Positions 8,905 through 19,334 of a stretch of DNA of 57,500 nt are shown one piece after another. The notes below the pieces were generated by a model. It was not told the origin of the DNA. It searched no databases and saw only the letters and a list, made by a program, of their open reading frames with translations. Each line of letters starts with the position of its first letter. Position 1 is the first letter of the stretch. Location of the stretch: positions 257,501 to 315,000 of the forward strand of contig NZ_CP038512.1 in the NCBI RefSeq assembly GCF_004758605.1. The letters run 5' to 3'. A program made the translations under genes and the position numbers. The stretch is from Deinococcus metallilatus (GTDB lineage Bacteria > Deinococcota > Deinococci > Deinococcales > Deinococcaceae).

Positions 8905-8931
8905 GGGTCGCACCGAGATGGCGCCAGAACC
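8903..8931 (-). repeat. Right terminal inverted repeat of the ISL3-family element
   Basis: 29 bases, exact reverse complement of 7211-7239. Confidence 0.9.
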
Positions 8932-8949
8932 ATTTTGAAGTCGCCACCG

Positions 8950-9144
8950 TCAGAGCTGCTCGCCCTGCCTGCCGATGTTGTTGCGATGGTCGTTGCTCCC
9001 CAGATTGAATTCTTGTTTGTACCGCTTCAACTGGGCCAGGCTGACGCCAAGCAGGTCCGCGAGGGCCTGGTTCTTCAGCCCCTGGGCGTGAGCTTCGAGG
9101 AGGATGGCGGTAGTTGCCGGGGTAAGCTTGGTCTTTCTGGACAT
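8950..9144 (-). CDS. Small helix-turn-helix protein
   Basis: A 64-residue protein beginning MSRKTKLTPATTAILLEAHAQ, with a clear HTH (GLKNQALADLLGVSLAQLKRYK, residues ~22-43) and a polar tail. Start chosen from CGGAGG six bases before the ATG at 9142-9144; a longer in-frame extension to 9231 has no support. It resembles terminase small-subunit or transposase-type HTH modules. It ends 18 bases before the ISL3 repeat and the truncated nuclease gene follows beyond the IS, so the two may have formed an HTH-nuclease pair before insertion. That is inference. Confidence 0.65.
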   Translation of the reverse strand: MSRKTKLTPATTAILLEAHAQGLKNQALADLLGVSLAQLKRYKQEFNLGSNDHRNNIGRQGEQL

Positions 9145-9489
9145 ACGAACCTCCGAAAAGGGAAGCCGCCCAGGGGTGCTGGGCGATCGGGATGCTTGGA
9201 TTGAATGGCGGGAAGGAGAAGATTTGTTCAAGGGAAATCCGTTGGCAGAAAAAGGAGTTCTCCCAAATGGTTAGTCCCCTGGAGACAACACATTCCTGCT
9301 CTGAGCGACGTGGTGAGGCCCCTTCCCCATGTTCGGTGAGGGTGTTGCGGGGCACTTCGCCCCATCTTTCTGTCGAAGTAGCCGAAGAGCGTCGTAGAGC
9401 CCTTCTTTCGGCAGCAATCGGCTGCGCAGCAGCCCCGGCGAAGCCGGATATTACGTGACGAAGTAGGAATAACCTGCCAGGAAACCCGA
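9145..9489. other. Intergenic stretch between the HTH gene and the IS5-type element
   Basis: About 345 bases. Apart from the HTH gene's ribosome site at its left edge I see no convincing gene, hairpin terminator or promoter. Open frames across it have no family resemblance or start signals. Confidence 0.5.
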
Positions 9490-10410
<921 letters not shown>

Positions 10411-10583
10411 TGGCTGCCGGGGACGGCGGGGACCCTACAACCCCACGGACTTGACCGTTGGGGGGCTGATTGAAGTAGGGGAGGGGGGTGTCGCCCAGCG
10501 AGAAGAAGCAACCGTGAGGCTGCCTTTTTCAGGGGGGAAGGGTCAGGTCTCCGCCCAATCGCAGTACAAGCCTGCGGCGACAT
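10411..10583 (+). ncRNA. Candidate structured RNA, possibly an IS200/IS605 (TnpB) right-end remnant
   Basis: Several nested stems can be drawn: CTGCCGG/CCGGGG-type pairing near 10414-10432, CAACCCC with TTGGGG around ACGGACTTGACCG (10437-10464), and TCGCCC..GGCTGCC further on. The purine-rich GAGAAGAAGCAACCGTGAGG at 10499-10518 resembles the conserved piece near the 3' end of tnpB-associated omega RNAs. A frame at the left edge (LAAGDGGDPTTPRT then stop) could be a TnpB tail. No TnpB gene remains beside it. Assigned from memory of the pattern only, so low confidence. Confidence 0.25.
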
Positions 10584-10922
10584 GAGTGCGGCTTACATCC
10601 ACCACACGACCGAGCCGTCAGTTCTGCGCGGCCACGAGGGGAAACAGTCAAATGCTGTCGTCCGCCTAAGAGGATGCACCGAGTCCCTCCATCTCCAGAG
10701 TACGCAGGCCGTCAACACTTTGACCCCCGAAGAACCGAGGTTTTGGAGCAGAAACTCTTCAAAACGAGAGGTCGTTTTGGGGGACTTTCTGTCACGCCGC
10801 CACGGGCAGGAAAGATGCTAAAGCACCGTCATGGACAGCAAAAATCGTGTTGCGACGCCAAAGAGAGGTACGAACCTATAGCCCTTCCCCTGCTCCTGGG
10901 GGGGGTGCTTGGTTCCTGGCCT
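10584..10922. other. Intergenic stretch downstream of the polymerase-like pseudogene
   Basis: About 340 bases with a short internal inverted pair around AAACGAGAGGTCGTTTTGG (10763-10781). No gene, RNA or terminator with a T run is recognisable. Confidence 0.4.
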
Positions 10923-12384
10923 TCATTCCAGCGTGACCCTCTCCAGCTCAACTTGCCACTTCGGCATACCCAGGTCCCTGATAGCCCTGTCCTTGACCAG
11001 TCGGTTGATACGGCTGTTGTGCCGAGTCCTCTTGCTAGCGTCCTTGAAGCGCAGAGTGAAGCCGTCGTGCTGCCAGGCCGTAATAGTCACCTCCTCGCTG
11101 CCTATTTGAAGCAGGTAGTCCACAATAGGCTTGAGCAGGTACAGCTCGTAGGCTTGCATCTCCTCAGCCATCAGGCTGCGGGGGTTACGACCTGTCTTGC
11201 CTGGGGAGAGGGACGCCGACTTGCCGAAGACCGTTGTGATGCCCCCTTCGGCCTGAATCTGCCCCTGACGGTTCTTCTGGGCGGCCAGAATGTCCTGCAT
11301 CAGCTCCGAAGTCAGAAGCTGCTCCGTCTGGGCTGAGGTCAGGCCGGGAACGCCTTCCGTGCCCTCCAGCAGGTACTTCTTGACCGTCTTCTCGGAGGCC
11401 CCGAAGAGCAGGGCATACACCGCCCGCTTGAGCACCACCTTCTCCGTAAACGAGGGTCTGAAGCTCCCTTTGACGGGAAGCCCGGCGAGTTGTCCGAGCA
11501 AGGCCCAAGGGCCGAGCAGGCGGTGTTTGGTTAACGCTTCCGTCAGGCTGGGAATCTTCCAGACGTGGGCCGCCAGCGTCAGTTGTGTCGTACTCGTCGC
11601 AGCCCGCCAGTAAGGCTTTGCGGATGGGGCGACTCAACGACAGGTAGCTGCCGCCAACGGGGAACAATCTCACCGTCCGCTCGGCTTTCGAGGGCTGGTA
11701 CAGGGGAACCGGGTTGTGCTCGACCTCCAGAAGGAGCCGCCAGTTGTACCACTTGGTCTCGACGGGCATCTGGGTGTCATTCGCCACCGCCTCTCTGGCA
11801 GCGTCAATGTTGCGTTCGACGATGCCCTTCAGCGCTGTGGTGGGCTGGGTGTTCAAGAACCTGAGCAGGTCAGCGGCAGGGTGGTCGGCGTCCAACTCCT
11901 GGGCAATACGCTCCACTTCTTCCTGCCGAGCTTCCCGAGCCTTAGCAATGTGCGTGCGGGAGTATTTGGGTGGTCTCCGCCCCGTGTCCAGGTACACCCC
12001 CCGCGCCTGCCGGTCTACCGTGGCGGACGTGAACTCGTGGTGCAGAATCCCGCCCAACTTCGGCCCCTGAAGCCTCTGAACAATGCGGGCTCGGCCATCG
12101 TTGTACTGGTGGTTCTCGATGACGAGGGGGGCTACGTCACGCTGGAAGCCTTCCAGTAGGTGCTTCCCCACGTAGTTCCGAGACCCTACCTGTCCTTCCC
12201 GACCTTCCAGCCGCGCCAGTGTAGTGGCGTCAATGACCAGGAAGCCCTGTTTCTCCTCGGCCTCGAAGGTGCCGAAGATCAGGTGCTCCAGCAGCCGTAG
12301 GTAGCTGGGGTTCTGGAATGCCGCCGGGTACAGGTTTTGAAGAGCTTCCCGCGTTTCGGGAAGCACGATGCGTCGGAACTTCAC
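10923..12384 (-). pseudogene. Single-subunit polymerase-like gene (family A/T7-type palm), frameshifted
   Basis: About 487 codons in two frames that meet near 11595-11605. The first frame gives an unrecognised N-terminal half and motif A context (RKALLAGCDEYD). The second continues TQLTLAAHVWKIP, then motif B (LKRAVYALLFGAS, like the KRxVxxxxYG helix of T7-type polymerases) and motif C (WQHDGFTLRF, the HD pair). These three palm/fingers motifs in order support a DNA or RNA polymerase of the Pol I/T7 superfamily. No exonuclease domain is seen. The GTG at 12384 lies 10 bases after the DUF499 stop, so it was the last gene of the methylase-ATPase operon. A 1-base insertion or 2-base loss breaks it. 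A role in defence or in element replication is inference. Confidence 0.6.
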
Positions 12385-12394
12385 TGCGCCCGCT

Positions 12395-15300
12395 TCACTC
12401 CTGGTGCCAGTCCACGTTCAGGCCGTGCTGGTCAATGAGTTCCTTGACGCTCAGGTCGAGCATGGCCTGGTCGAGCCCGGCGGGGTTGCTCGCCGTCAGC
12501 CGAACTTCCATCTGTACCTGACCCTTGGCGTCCTTAAGGCCGTGAAAGAGGTCAAGCAGCGTAGGTATCTGGGTGAGCGGCATATCGGGCAAGGTCAGGC
12601 GGACATATGTGACGCCACGCTTTGGTGGAAGCGGTCCGATGGGAGGAGGTGGGGGAGGGTCAACAACAGGTGGGGGGTCAACGACGGGCGGTGTAGGCCG
12701 GGGAATCGTGTTGGGTCTGGCAAGCCGGTACGCTTCGGTGAAGAAGACGCTGCCCTCGTCCACCGGGTTCTTGCGGTCCCAGATGTTCTTCGGGTCCTGA
12801 CCGATGAACTGGCCCAGATCGAATAGCCCCTGCTGAACACCGCGCACGATGGCCGTCTTCAGAGCCGCATCCGACTCCAGGAAGGGGAGGTGGGGCAGGC
12901 GGGTGAAGTATTCGCGGAGCTTGTGCAGCTCCAGGTACGGCTCGTCGGCGGGCCAGAGCTTCCAGGGGCCTTGCAGGAGCAGGGCAGGGTCAATGGCGGC
13001 AATGAGCAGGTCTTCCTGGCGCAGCACGTCCGTGACCGCCGCCTCCAGGGTGGGCCGGGTCTTGGCGTGGGCCGTGATGTCGATGTCCCGCCAGACAGCC
13101 TCTCCAGCCTCGTTCGTGGTCGGCACGAAGAGGGCCGTGTAAGCCGCCTTGGTCAGGTTGGGCACCATGTCCGTCTGCTTGGTCAGGCGGTCCTTGAGGT
13201 CCGCTTTCTGCTCCGGGCTGAGGGTCAGGGCGCGGTCCTTCTCGATGTCCTGCAAGGCAAGCAGGGTGCGGGCAGCCTCGATGGCGCGGGTGAAGTCGCC
13301 CCCCTTGCCGATGAGGTAGACCAGTGTGTTCTTGTGGATGCGTGGCCCGCCCCCGGCGTTCTGGTGGAGAATGCCGAGCTTGCGGTTGCGGTTGTCCCTG
13401 TCCTCCAGCGTGGCGTCGGGGCCGAGGAGGACCAGCTTGAAGCCGGTGCTGTCGGGCACGTCCTTGTGCCCCTCCGGCCAGATGAAGGGCTTGAAGAGGC
13501 TGGGCCCCGCCGCCTTCTGCGCCGCCTCGCGCACGAAGTCCAGCGCCCGCTCCCGCTTGACCTGCGCCGTGCGGTCGGCGAGTACGCTGTTCAGGTTGGC
13601 CTGGGCGCGGAACACGTAGTTCCCGTTCGCGTGCATGTAGTACAGGCGGTTTTTCAGCCGGTCCAGCGCGTCGGTAATCAGCATGGGCGTGATGCCTTCG
13701 GGGTGCATCAGCGCGAGGTTCAGGCCGGGCTTGGTGATGCCCTTCTCGGTGCCGCCGGAGTGCGAGGCCATGAAGACGGCGCTCGCCACCGTCTGCGCCA
13801 GCCGGAACTTGGCGTAGTTGCCGCCCTGCTCCCTGTCGAGCTGGTAGGAGCGGCCTCCGGGGGCGCTGAGGTCGCTGGCGAGGGCGCCGCCCCATTCGGC
13901 GTCCTTGAGGGTCTGCGTGAGGGTGGCCTGCATCTCGCCTTCCTCCAGGCCCACGTCGCCCAGGGAGATGAGGGGGCGAGCCGCGCCGGACAGGTAGCCG
14001 TGCTCGATGACGCGGGCGAGCAGCCGCAGGACGCCACGGGTCTTCTGGAAGCTCTGCATCGAGCCCCACTGCTCGTACAGCAGGTCAATCAGCTCCGGGT
14101 GGAAGGGGAAGGCCCGCGTCATCTTCTTGCGGTACTCGGTGGTGCGGGCTTCCAGGGGCAGGTCGTCCTTGTGGGCGTCGAAGAGGGCGCTGTATTCGGC
14201 GGCGACCTGCGTGGCGGCCCGCTCGTCTATCGAGTCAAAGAGGCGGCGGCGAATGACCTCGTAGATTTCCTCGCCCTGGACCGGCACGCGCACGGCCTGT
14301 ACGCGACCGAAGATTTTCTCCAGGCGGGAGAAGACTTCCGGGGCTTCCTGATGGTCGTAATACTCGATGTGCGATTCGGGGAAGGTCGTGACGAGGGAGA
14401 CGCCCTCCACACCCGCCACCGCTTCCGTCAGGCTTTGCAGGAAGGCGAAGGTCTGGGCCTGGAGCGTCGTGCCCTCCACGCGCCTGCCCGCCGCCTTGAC
14501 CTGATAGACCAGCAGCTCGTCCATCAGAATCAGGGCGCTGCACTTCCCGGCGCGGACCAGCCCGAACAGCTCGATGAGCTTGTCCTTGCTGGGAGCGATG
14601 CCGGACTCGTCGGCGGCCCGCAGCAGCTCGTAGCCGTCCTTGCCGCCGAGCCCGTAGGCCATCTCGCCCCAGAGGGTGCGGAGGGTCAGGCCGTCCACGC
14701 TGCGGCCATTGGGGTCGAGCTGGGTGCCCACCAGCACCGCCACGCGGGTACGGGGCACGTCCGTCAGGTTCGCGGCCTTGAGAATCGCGGCGCGGTCGGC
14801 GTCCTCGATGTCGGCGTGGTGTCTCACGAGGTGGTACAGGGCAATCAGGGCGTGCGTCTTGCCGCCGCCGAAGGGGGTGCGGAGCTGCACCACCGACTCG
14901 CCGCCCGTCCCGGCCAGCCGCTTGAGGGTGTCGGCCAGCACCGCCGTCAGTTCCCGTGTCAGGTAGGTCTTCCTGAAGAACAGGTCGGCGCGGCGGTACT
15001 CCAGCGGGGCGCTGCCGTCGTCGCGCACCACGTCGTCCAGCTTGGCGGCGAAGGTGTTCTCGTCGAACTGGCCCTTGCGGATGTCGGCGTGGGGCTGGGC
15101 GTGCTTCCACCAGGGCTGGAGCGCCGGGTCGTGGGGTGCTGCCGGAGCCGCCGCCACCTTCCCGCCCGTCAGCAGGCCGTCGCGCAGAGCCTTCACTTCG
15201 GCAGCCTTCTCGTTCTCGTCCATCAGCACGAGCAGGCGGGCCATGTTGTCCAGCGCCCGGTAGGCGTCGTCGTCCGACACCGGCTTCTGGTGGCTGTACT

Positions 15301-15625
15301 CGTGGCGCACGTCGGCGATTTCCTGTGCCCAGGTCACCGCCTTGCTGTGCTGGTTGCCGAACAGAGGCTTGAAGATGTCCTTTTGCCGCAGAATCACGTC
15401 GCTGAAGTGCGTGACATCAATCAGGTCTTCCGGTGCTTTGACGTTTCCGGCCTCGATGGTGTTCCTGACGTTGTTCTGCTTCTGGAACGAGAGCGAGGCC
15501 ATGAACGCCTCGAACCACGGCTTGCCCTCGCCGTAGACGCCCTTGAGCCTGCCGCTGACATACCCGCGTACCGCCCCGGCGTAGCTGTAGACCGCTTTGC
15601 CGAAGGCTTCCTGCACGTTGCTCAT
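12395..15625 (-). CDS. Swt1-type HEPN-DUF499 ATPase (anti-phage associated)
   Basis: A 1076-residue protein. Residues 1-140 resemble a Swt1-type HEPN domain with R107-HEYS-H112, matching the R-x4-H RNase motif. A P-loop follows at ~250-257 (TPFGGGKT) and a Walker B-like segment SALILMDELLVY near 375, the DUF499 (COG1483) ATPase core. Near residue 965 is a proline-rich linker (VVDPPPVVDPPPPPPIGP) leading to a ~95-residue C-terminal domain. The ATG at 15625 overlaps the methylase stop (ATGA), showing coupling. DUF1156 methylase and DUF499 ATPase genes are known neighbours in prokaryotic defence islands; the molecular mechanism is not settled by this sequence. The frame is intact, unlike both neighbours. 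Confidence 0.85.
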   Translation of the reverse strand: MSNVQEAFGKAVYSYAGAVRGYVSGRLKGVYGEGKPWFEAFMASLSFQKQNNVRNTIEAGNVKAPEDLIDVTHFSDVILRQKDIFKPLFGNQHSKAVTWAQEIADVRHEYSHQKPVSDDDAYRALDNMARLLVLMDENEKAAEVKALRDGLLTGGKVAAAPAAPHDPALQPWWKHAQPHADIRKGQFDENTFAAKLDDVVRDDGSAPLEYRRADLFFRKTYLTRELTAVLADTLKRLAGTGGESVVQLRTPFGGGKTHALIALYHLVRHHADIEDADRAAILKAANLTDVPRTRVAVLVGTQLDPNGRSVDGLTLRTLWGEMAYGLGGKDGYELLRAADESGIAPSKDKLIELFGLVRAGKCSALILMDELLVYQVKAAGRRVEGTTLQAQTFAFLQSLTEAVAGVEGVSLVTTFPESHIEYYDHQEAPEVFSRLEKIFGRVQAVRVPVQGEEIYEVIRRRLFDSIDERAATQVAAEYSALFDAHKDDLPLEARTTEYRKKMTRAFPFHPELIDLLYEQWGSMQSFQKTRGVLRLLARVIEHGYLSGAARPLISLGDVGLEEGEMQATLTQTLKDAEWGGALASDLSAPGGRSYQLDREQGGNYAKFRLAQTVASAVFMASHSGGTEKGITKPGLNLALMHPEGITPMLITDALDRLKNRLYYMHANGNYVFRAQANLNSVLADRTAQVKRERALDFVREAAQKAAGPSLFKPFIWPEGHKDVPDSTGFKLVLLGPDATLEDRDNRNRKLGILHQNAGGGPRIHKNTLVYLIGKGGDFTRAIEAARTLLALQDIEKDRALTLSPEQKADLKDRLTKQTDMVPNLTKAAYTALFVPTTNEAGEAVWRDIDITAHAKTRPTLEAAVTDVLRQEDLLIAAIDPALLLQGPWKLWPADEPYLELHKLREYFTRLPHLPFLESDAALKTAIVRGVQQGLFDLGQFIGQDPKNIWDRKNPVDEGSVFFTEAYRLARPNTIPRPTPPVVDPPPVVDPPPPPPIGPLPPKRGVTYVRLTLPDMPLTQIPTLLDLFHGLKDAKGQVQMEVRLTASNPAGLDQAMLDLSVKELIDQHGLNVDWHQE

Positions 15626-18461
15626 GCTTTCACTCCAAAGAGGGTGTTCATCGCGTCCCCGCTGGCCTTGGGCAGGTTGTCGCGGATGGTCAGCAACTCG
15701 TGCAGCGCCCGCCCGTCGTCCACACCCTCCTGCACTTCGGCCAGGGCCTGCATGGTCTGCCAGAAGGCTTCTTCCTCCAGGTAGCCCACGCCGCCCAGGT
15801 AGTCCGACACCGCCTGACGGCTCCCGCCGCCCAGCAGGTTCACGGCACGGTACATGGCGTCCACCATCGGCACCTTCTCGCCGTGCTTGCTGAGGCCGAG
15901 ATTCCTGTCCTTGCTGCGGGCCTTGATGCCCTGCACGTTCGCCTTCTCGCCCTTCACGGTCACCAGCCCGGCAATCTCGCCCAGTTCCACGCCCACCGAC
16001 TGCGCCAGCTTGCGGGCCTCGTCGGACGGCAGTTCGGGGCCGTAGCCCCACAGGGACAGCAGCGCGAACTGGGTCGGCGCGTCCACCACGCCCAGGCTCC
16101 TGGCCCCCAGCACCTGCTCCAGCGCGAACTCCATGACAATCTTGCGAACCTCGTCGAGGAACTCGCCCACGGTCACGACCTCGCCACTCATGCGGCGCAC
16201 CTCGTCGTGCCTGCTGTACGCCTCCAGCCCCGGCCCGATGGCCGACATAAAGAAGTCCGCGCCGCGAATGCCGGATTCCCAGAACTCGGCCAGTTGGGGT
16301 TGAATGGCCGCAATCATGTCCCGGCGAACGTCGTTGAAGTAGCCGATGCCGCCGGAGGTACGTTTGGTGCAGTTGAGGAAGGTGGAGGAGGCGAGGGCGG
16401 CGGAGTTTTGTGCTCGTGTACGGCCAGGCTTTTCAGTACGTAAGGGCCATGATGCTTCAACTCTGAAGCCAGCACTGATTAGGGCACCAATCAATGTTTC
16501 CCATGCATCAGTTGACTTGTGGGCAAATACGATTGTTGCCTCCCCGCTCATCTTAAGGACTCGGTGCATTTCGGTGAATGCTTGGGACATCGTGGCTTCA
16601 AAAAACCGTTTAGCCTTCTCGTTGTCCCCACCGTGTCGGATAGGATTTTGAACTGCCTCTTGTGCCTTTGGCGTAGTCGGTGTGCGGAAATGCTCTGGGT
16701 ACAGTCCTCCTATCGTACGCTTCAGCCAAACATAAAAGAAGTCCGATAAGTCTGAATAAGGAATGGCATCGTAGTAGGGAGGGTCTGTAATAATTGCGTC
16801 AATGACTCCGTCATCTATTGGCATTCTGGTTGCGCTTCCGCGCAAAGTGACTGCTCCTTTGTTGGAAACCAAAGCAGTGTGATTTATTGAGAGGACAATC
16901 CATTCTATTGCGTTTGGCCAGCCAACATCCGTAAATGGTGATGTTTCAGCGTAGTCCCAAACCATGGGCAGTGCTTGCCTGATGAAAACATGAGCAATCT
17001 TTTCGCTCTCTGGTTGGTAATTTACCAACGTACAGACTTTATCAGCAAGCCTATCCAGATTAAGACCCAGATAAACAGAAACAACCTTTCCATACTCCGC
17101 GTCTCCAATTTGTGCCGAGGCTTCAGCATGGGCGGCGCGAACGTACTTGGCGAACGTGACCAGGGAGAGGGCTTGGCGGGCGTTGAACAGTTGACCCCAT
17201 TCGGTGAAGCCGTAAATGCATGGGGTGAAAGCACGTGGCTCATAGGGAATCGGTTCGTTGGGAACCAGCGGTAGACCGTCAAAGGTTTCGGTAGCTTTCA
17301 GTTCCTCAAGTCGTTGCTTGGCCCTCTCAAAAACAGCTTCATCGTCAGCAGTGGCAACGCGATAACTCTTGCCCTGCTCACCAGGGGTAGATAGAACAAC
17401 GGCCATCAGGCGCTGGCCCCAGCGGTTGCTCTTGGCCTGTTCGCGGGCTTCGCTGCTGGGAATGGCGGTATGGCAGGCAGGGCAAGTGCTGTTGCCACGC
17501 TCAATTGTCCCCTCATCCGGCCACGTTTCGCCCTTCCCGACTTCCACAACAGCAAAGTCAACCCGTCTTGCTTCCGGGTTGACTACAGGTTTCAGTGCCA
17601 GGCTTTTGCCGGGCTTCTTCGCCAACCACCACTGGCGCACCATCGGGACTTCGGCACGGCAGGCGGGATTGGTACAGGTGACAGTACGAGCCCAGAGGTA
17701 GGCGACAGGGCTACGCCTGGAGTACCCTAGTGAATTCTCGCTGCGCCCCCCCTCATAATTTGCTCATCTTCCCCAAAAACGTCGTCTGGATAGAACTCAG
17801 CCAATTCGGCGCGGGCCTTCACCCATTCGCCCCAGTAGCGCACGTCGGTCGCCAGCGGATTGCGCTTGTACGCCTGCTCCCACAGGCCCTCGCTGCCGCT
17901 GAAGTCGAACCCGACTTGCCGGGTGGCCTTACCCCTGTTCTTCGTGCTGACCTTGCCGGTCGCCAGGGCAGCAGCCTGCCGGTCCTTCTCGCGGATGTAG
18001 TCGGGCACAGGGCGGCTGTTCGGCTGGCCGTACTTCTGCGGAAACTCCAGCGTGGCCTTCTGGATGATGTGCGCGACAGGGTTCAGGTCCATCGAGTAGA
18101 CCTCACAGCCCAGACGCAGGGCTTCCAGCGGAATGGCCCCACCCCCGCCGAAGGGGTCGAGGACTTTGGGGGGAACGCCGCCGTTGGCTTCCAGCACCCG
18201 GCGACGGGCTTCCAGAATGGCATCGCTGTTGCCGTCCTTGACCGCCTCCCAGGGGACGATTTTCTTGACCAACTCGTAGTTCTCGTCGGTGTCGGGCACC
18301 AGCATGGCAAAGACGGCGGCACGGCTGGCGGCGAGTGGACGCCGTGCCCACCAGATGTGAAGCGTAGAGATGTGACCGTGCCGAATGCTTTTTTCACGCG
18401 CCGACTCGGTGCTGACCTCGGCCAGCGGCAGGCGATGTTCGATGAGACGCTTGTAACCCAT
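15622..18461 (-). pseudogene. DUF1156 adenine-specific DNA methylase, frame broken in a G7 run
   Basis: The N-terminal part (from ATG 18461) reads RLIEHRLPLAEVSTESAREK and HGHISTLHIWWARRPLAASR, the DUF1156 signature, with SAM motif I DPFGGGGA at residues ~102-109. The C-terminal part (open to 15622) has a zinc-binding pair CTNPAC and CPACH and the catalytic TDPPYYDAIPYSDL. They are in different frames. Translation shows the split at a run of seven G (17746-17752, C on the plus strand): six or eight G joins them as ...MRGRSENSLGYSRRSPVAYLWART. The total would be ~945 residues, normal for COG1743. Either a slippage-switchable gene, an inactivated one, or an assembly error. Its stop overlaps the ATPase start. 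Confidence 0.82.
17746..17752 (-). other. Homopolymer G7 tract at the methylase frame break
   Basis: Seven consecutive C on the plus strand (G on the coding strand). Loss or gain of one base restores the DUF1156 reading frame. Confidence 0.75.
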
Positions 18462-18522
18462 GATTAAGACACAAGATAGGGCGCAGGAGTATAGCAAGAG
18501 TCCCACAATGCGGCAGATGAAG

Positions 18523-18553
18523 TAAAAACGCCCGCTGGCAGGGCAGCGAGCGT
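18523..18553 (-). terminator. Terminator after the small exported protein gene
   Basis: On the minus strand CGCTG..CAGCG within ACGC...GCGT, followed by TTTTTAC. Separates the small gene from the methylase operon. Confidence 0.6.
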
Positions 18554-18572
18554 CTAACCGGGTGCGTGTGGG

Positions 18573-18866
18573 CTACTTCTTGTTGTTCAGCAGGGTCAGG
18601 AGCCGGATGATTTCGGCGTTCTGCTTGGTCTGGATGTACATGAGTTGGGCGGTGGTCTCGTTGGCGACCTGGGAGACCTGGGGGGCGCTGTCGGCACCGA
18701 TGACCGAGATGCGGTAATCCATGATGATTCTGTTTGCCTCAGCTACATAGTCCGTCTTCGACTTGGTGGAGGCGGCGTCGAGGGCCTTGTCGCTCAGCGC
18801 CTGGCCGATGGCGACGCCACCGATAAGGAGACCCAGGGCCAGTGCCGTGTTCTTCAGGGTTTTCAT
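18573..18866 (-). CDS. Small exported or membrane-anchored protein
   Basis: A 97-residue protein. MKTLKNTALALGLLIGGVAIGQALS is a signal-like N-terminus that could be cleaved after GQA or serve as an anchor. The rest is helical and polar (DYVAEANRIIMDYRIS; ETTAQLMYIQTKQNAEIIRLL), with coiled-coil potential near the C-terminus. TACAGT nine bases before the ATG could be its -10 box. It has its own terminator, so it is likely a separate unit between the two defence operons. Function unknown. Confidence 0.6.
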   Translation of the reverse strand: MKTLKNTALALGLLIGGVAIGQALSDKALDAASTKSKTDYVAEANRIIMDYRISVIGADSAPQVSQVANETTAQLMYIQTKQNAEIIRLLTLLNNKK

Positions 18867-19334
18867 ACCTCGCGGACTGTAGCAGCCTGCCCAGCGGCGC
18901 GATGCCGCAAATGCGGTGACGCCGGGTTTCGTTGACGAAAGACATGGGAGAGGTGGTCTAAGCTCTTCCCTCGGCTAAGCCGGAAGGGCTTGGCTTCGCG
19001 ATGAAACCGGCGGTTTTCTCCCTCCATACTGGGTCAACTCGGAATGTGAGACGGCACATGATGTTTTCCGAGTTAGATTCCGAGTTAACCTACGAGGCTC
19101 TAACCGAAACTCCGTGCAGAACGGGATTCTTCGACCTACGAGGGTGCACAATTTTCCGAATTGGGGGCCGAGTTGGGGGCGGGGCTGGCGGATGCAGGGC
19201 CGCTTATGGGCGATATTTGTTAGCAAAAAACTGTGCCCGAAACTAACGTGCCAGACGATGCGTACCGCGACGGGTTTTCGGGATATGGGCAACTTATGGG
19301 CGATTGCCCATATCTGGTTGTGCCCATACCCGGC
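18867..19334. other. Intergenic region with a long inverted repeat
   Basis: About 470 bases without a gene. At 19282-19292 and 19304-19314 GATATGGGCAA and its complement flank an 11-base loop. TTATGGGCGAT occurs at 19204 and 19294, and CCCATA elements recur to 19328. Lower GC content than surroundings. Could bind a regulator or form a cruciform or hairpin; no T run follows, so it is not a typical terminator. Confidence 0.5.

Larger units (their letters stand above)
7211..8931 (+). mobile_element. ISL3-family insertion sequence
   Basis: A 1721-bp element with perfect 29-bp terminal inverted repeats (7211-7239 and 8903-8931, starting GGTTCTGGCGCCATC) and one transposase gene filling it. No 8-bp target duplication is visible at the flanks (GTGAGCTG left, ATTTTGAA right), so recombination or deletion has altered at least one side. 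Confidence 0.9.

Noticed and set aside
12890..15784. 964-codon open frame on the plus strand
   Set aside because: Fully antisense to the DUF499 ATPase gene, which has domain motifs and operon coupling. Long antisense frames are normal in GC-rich DNA.
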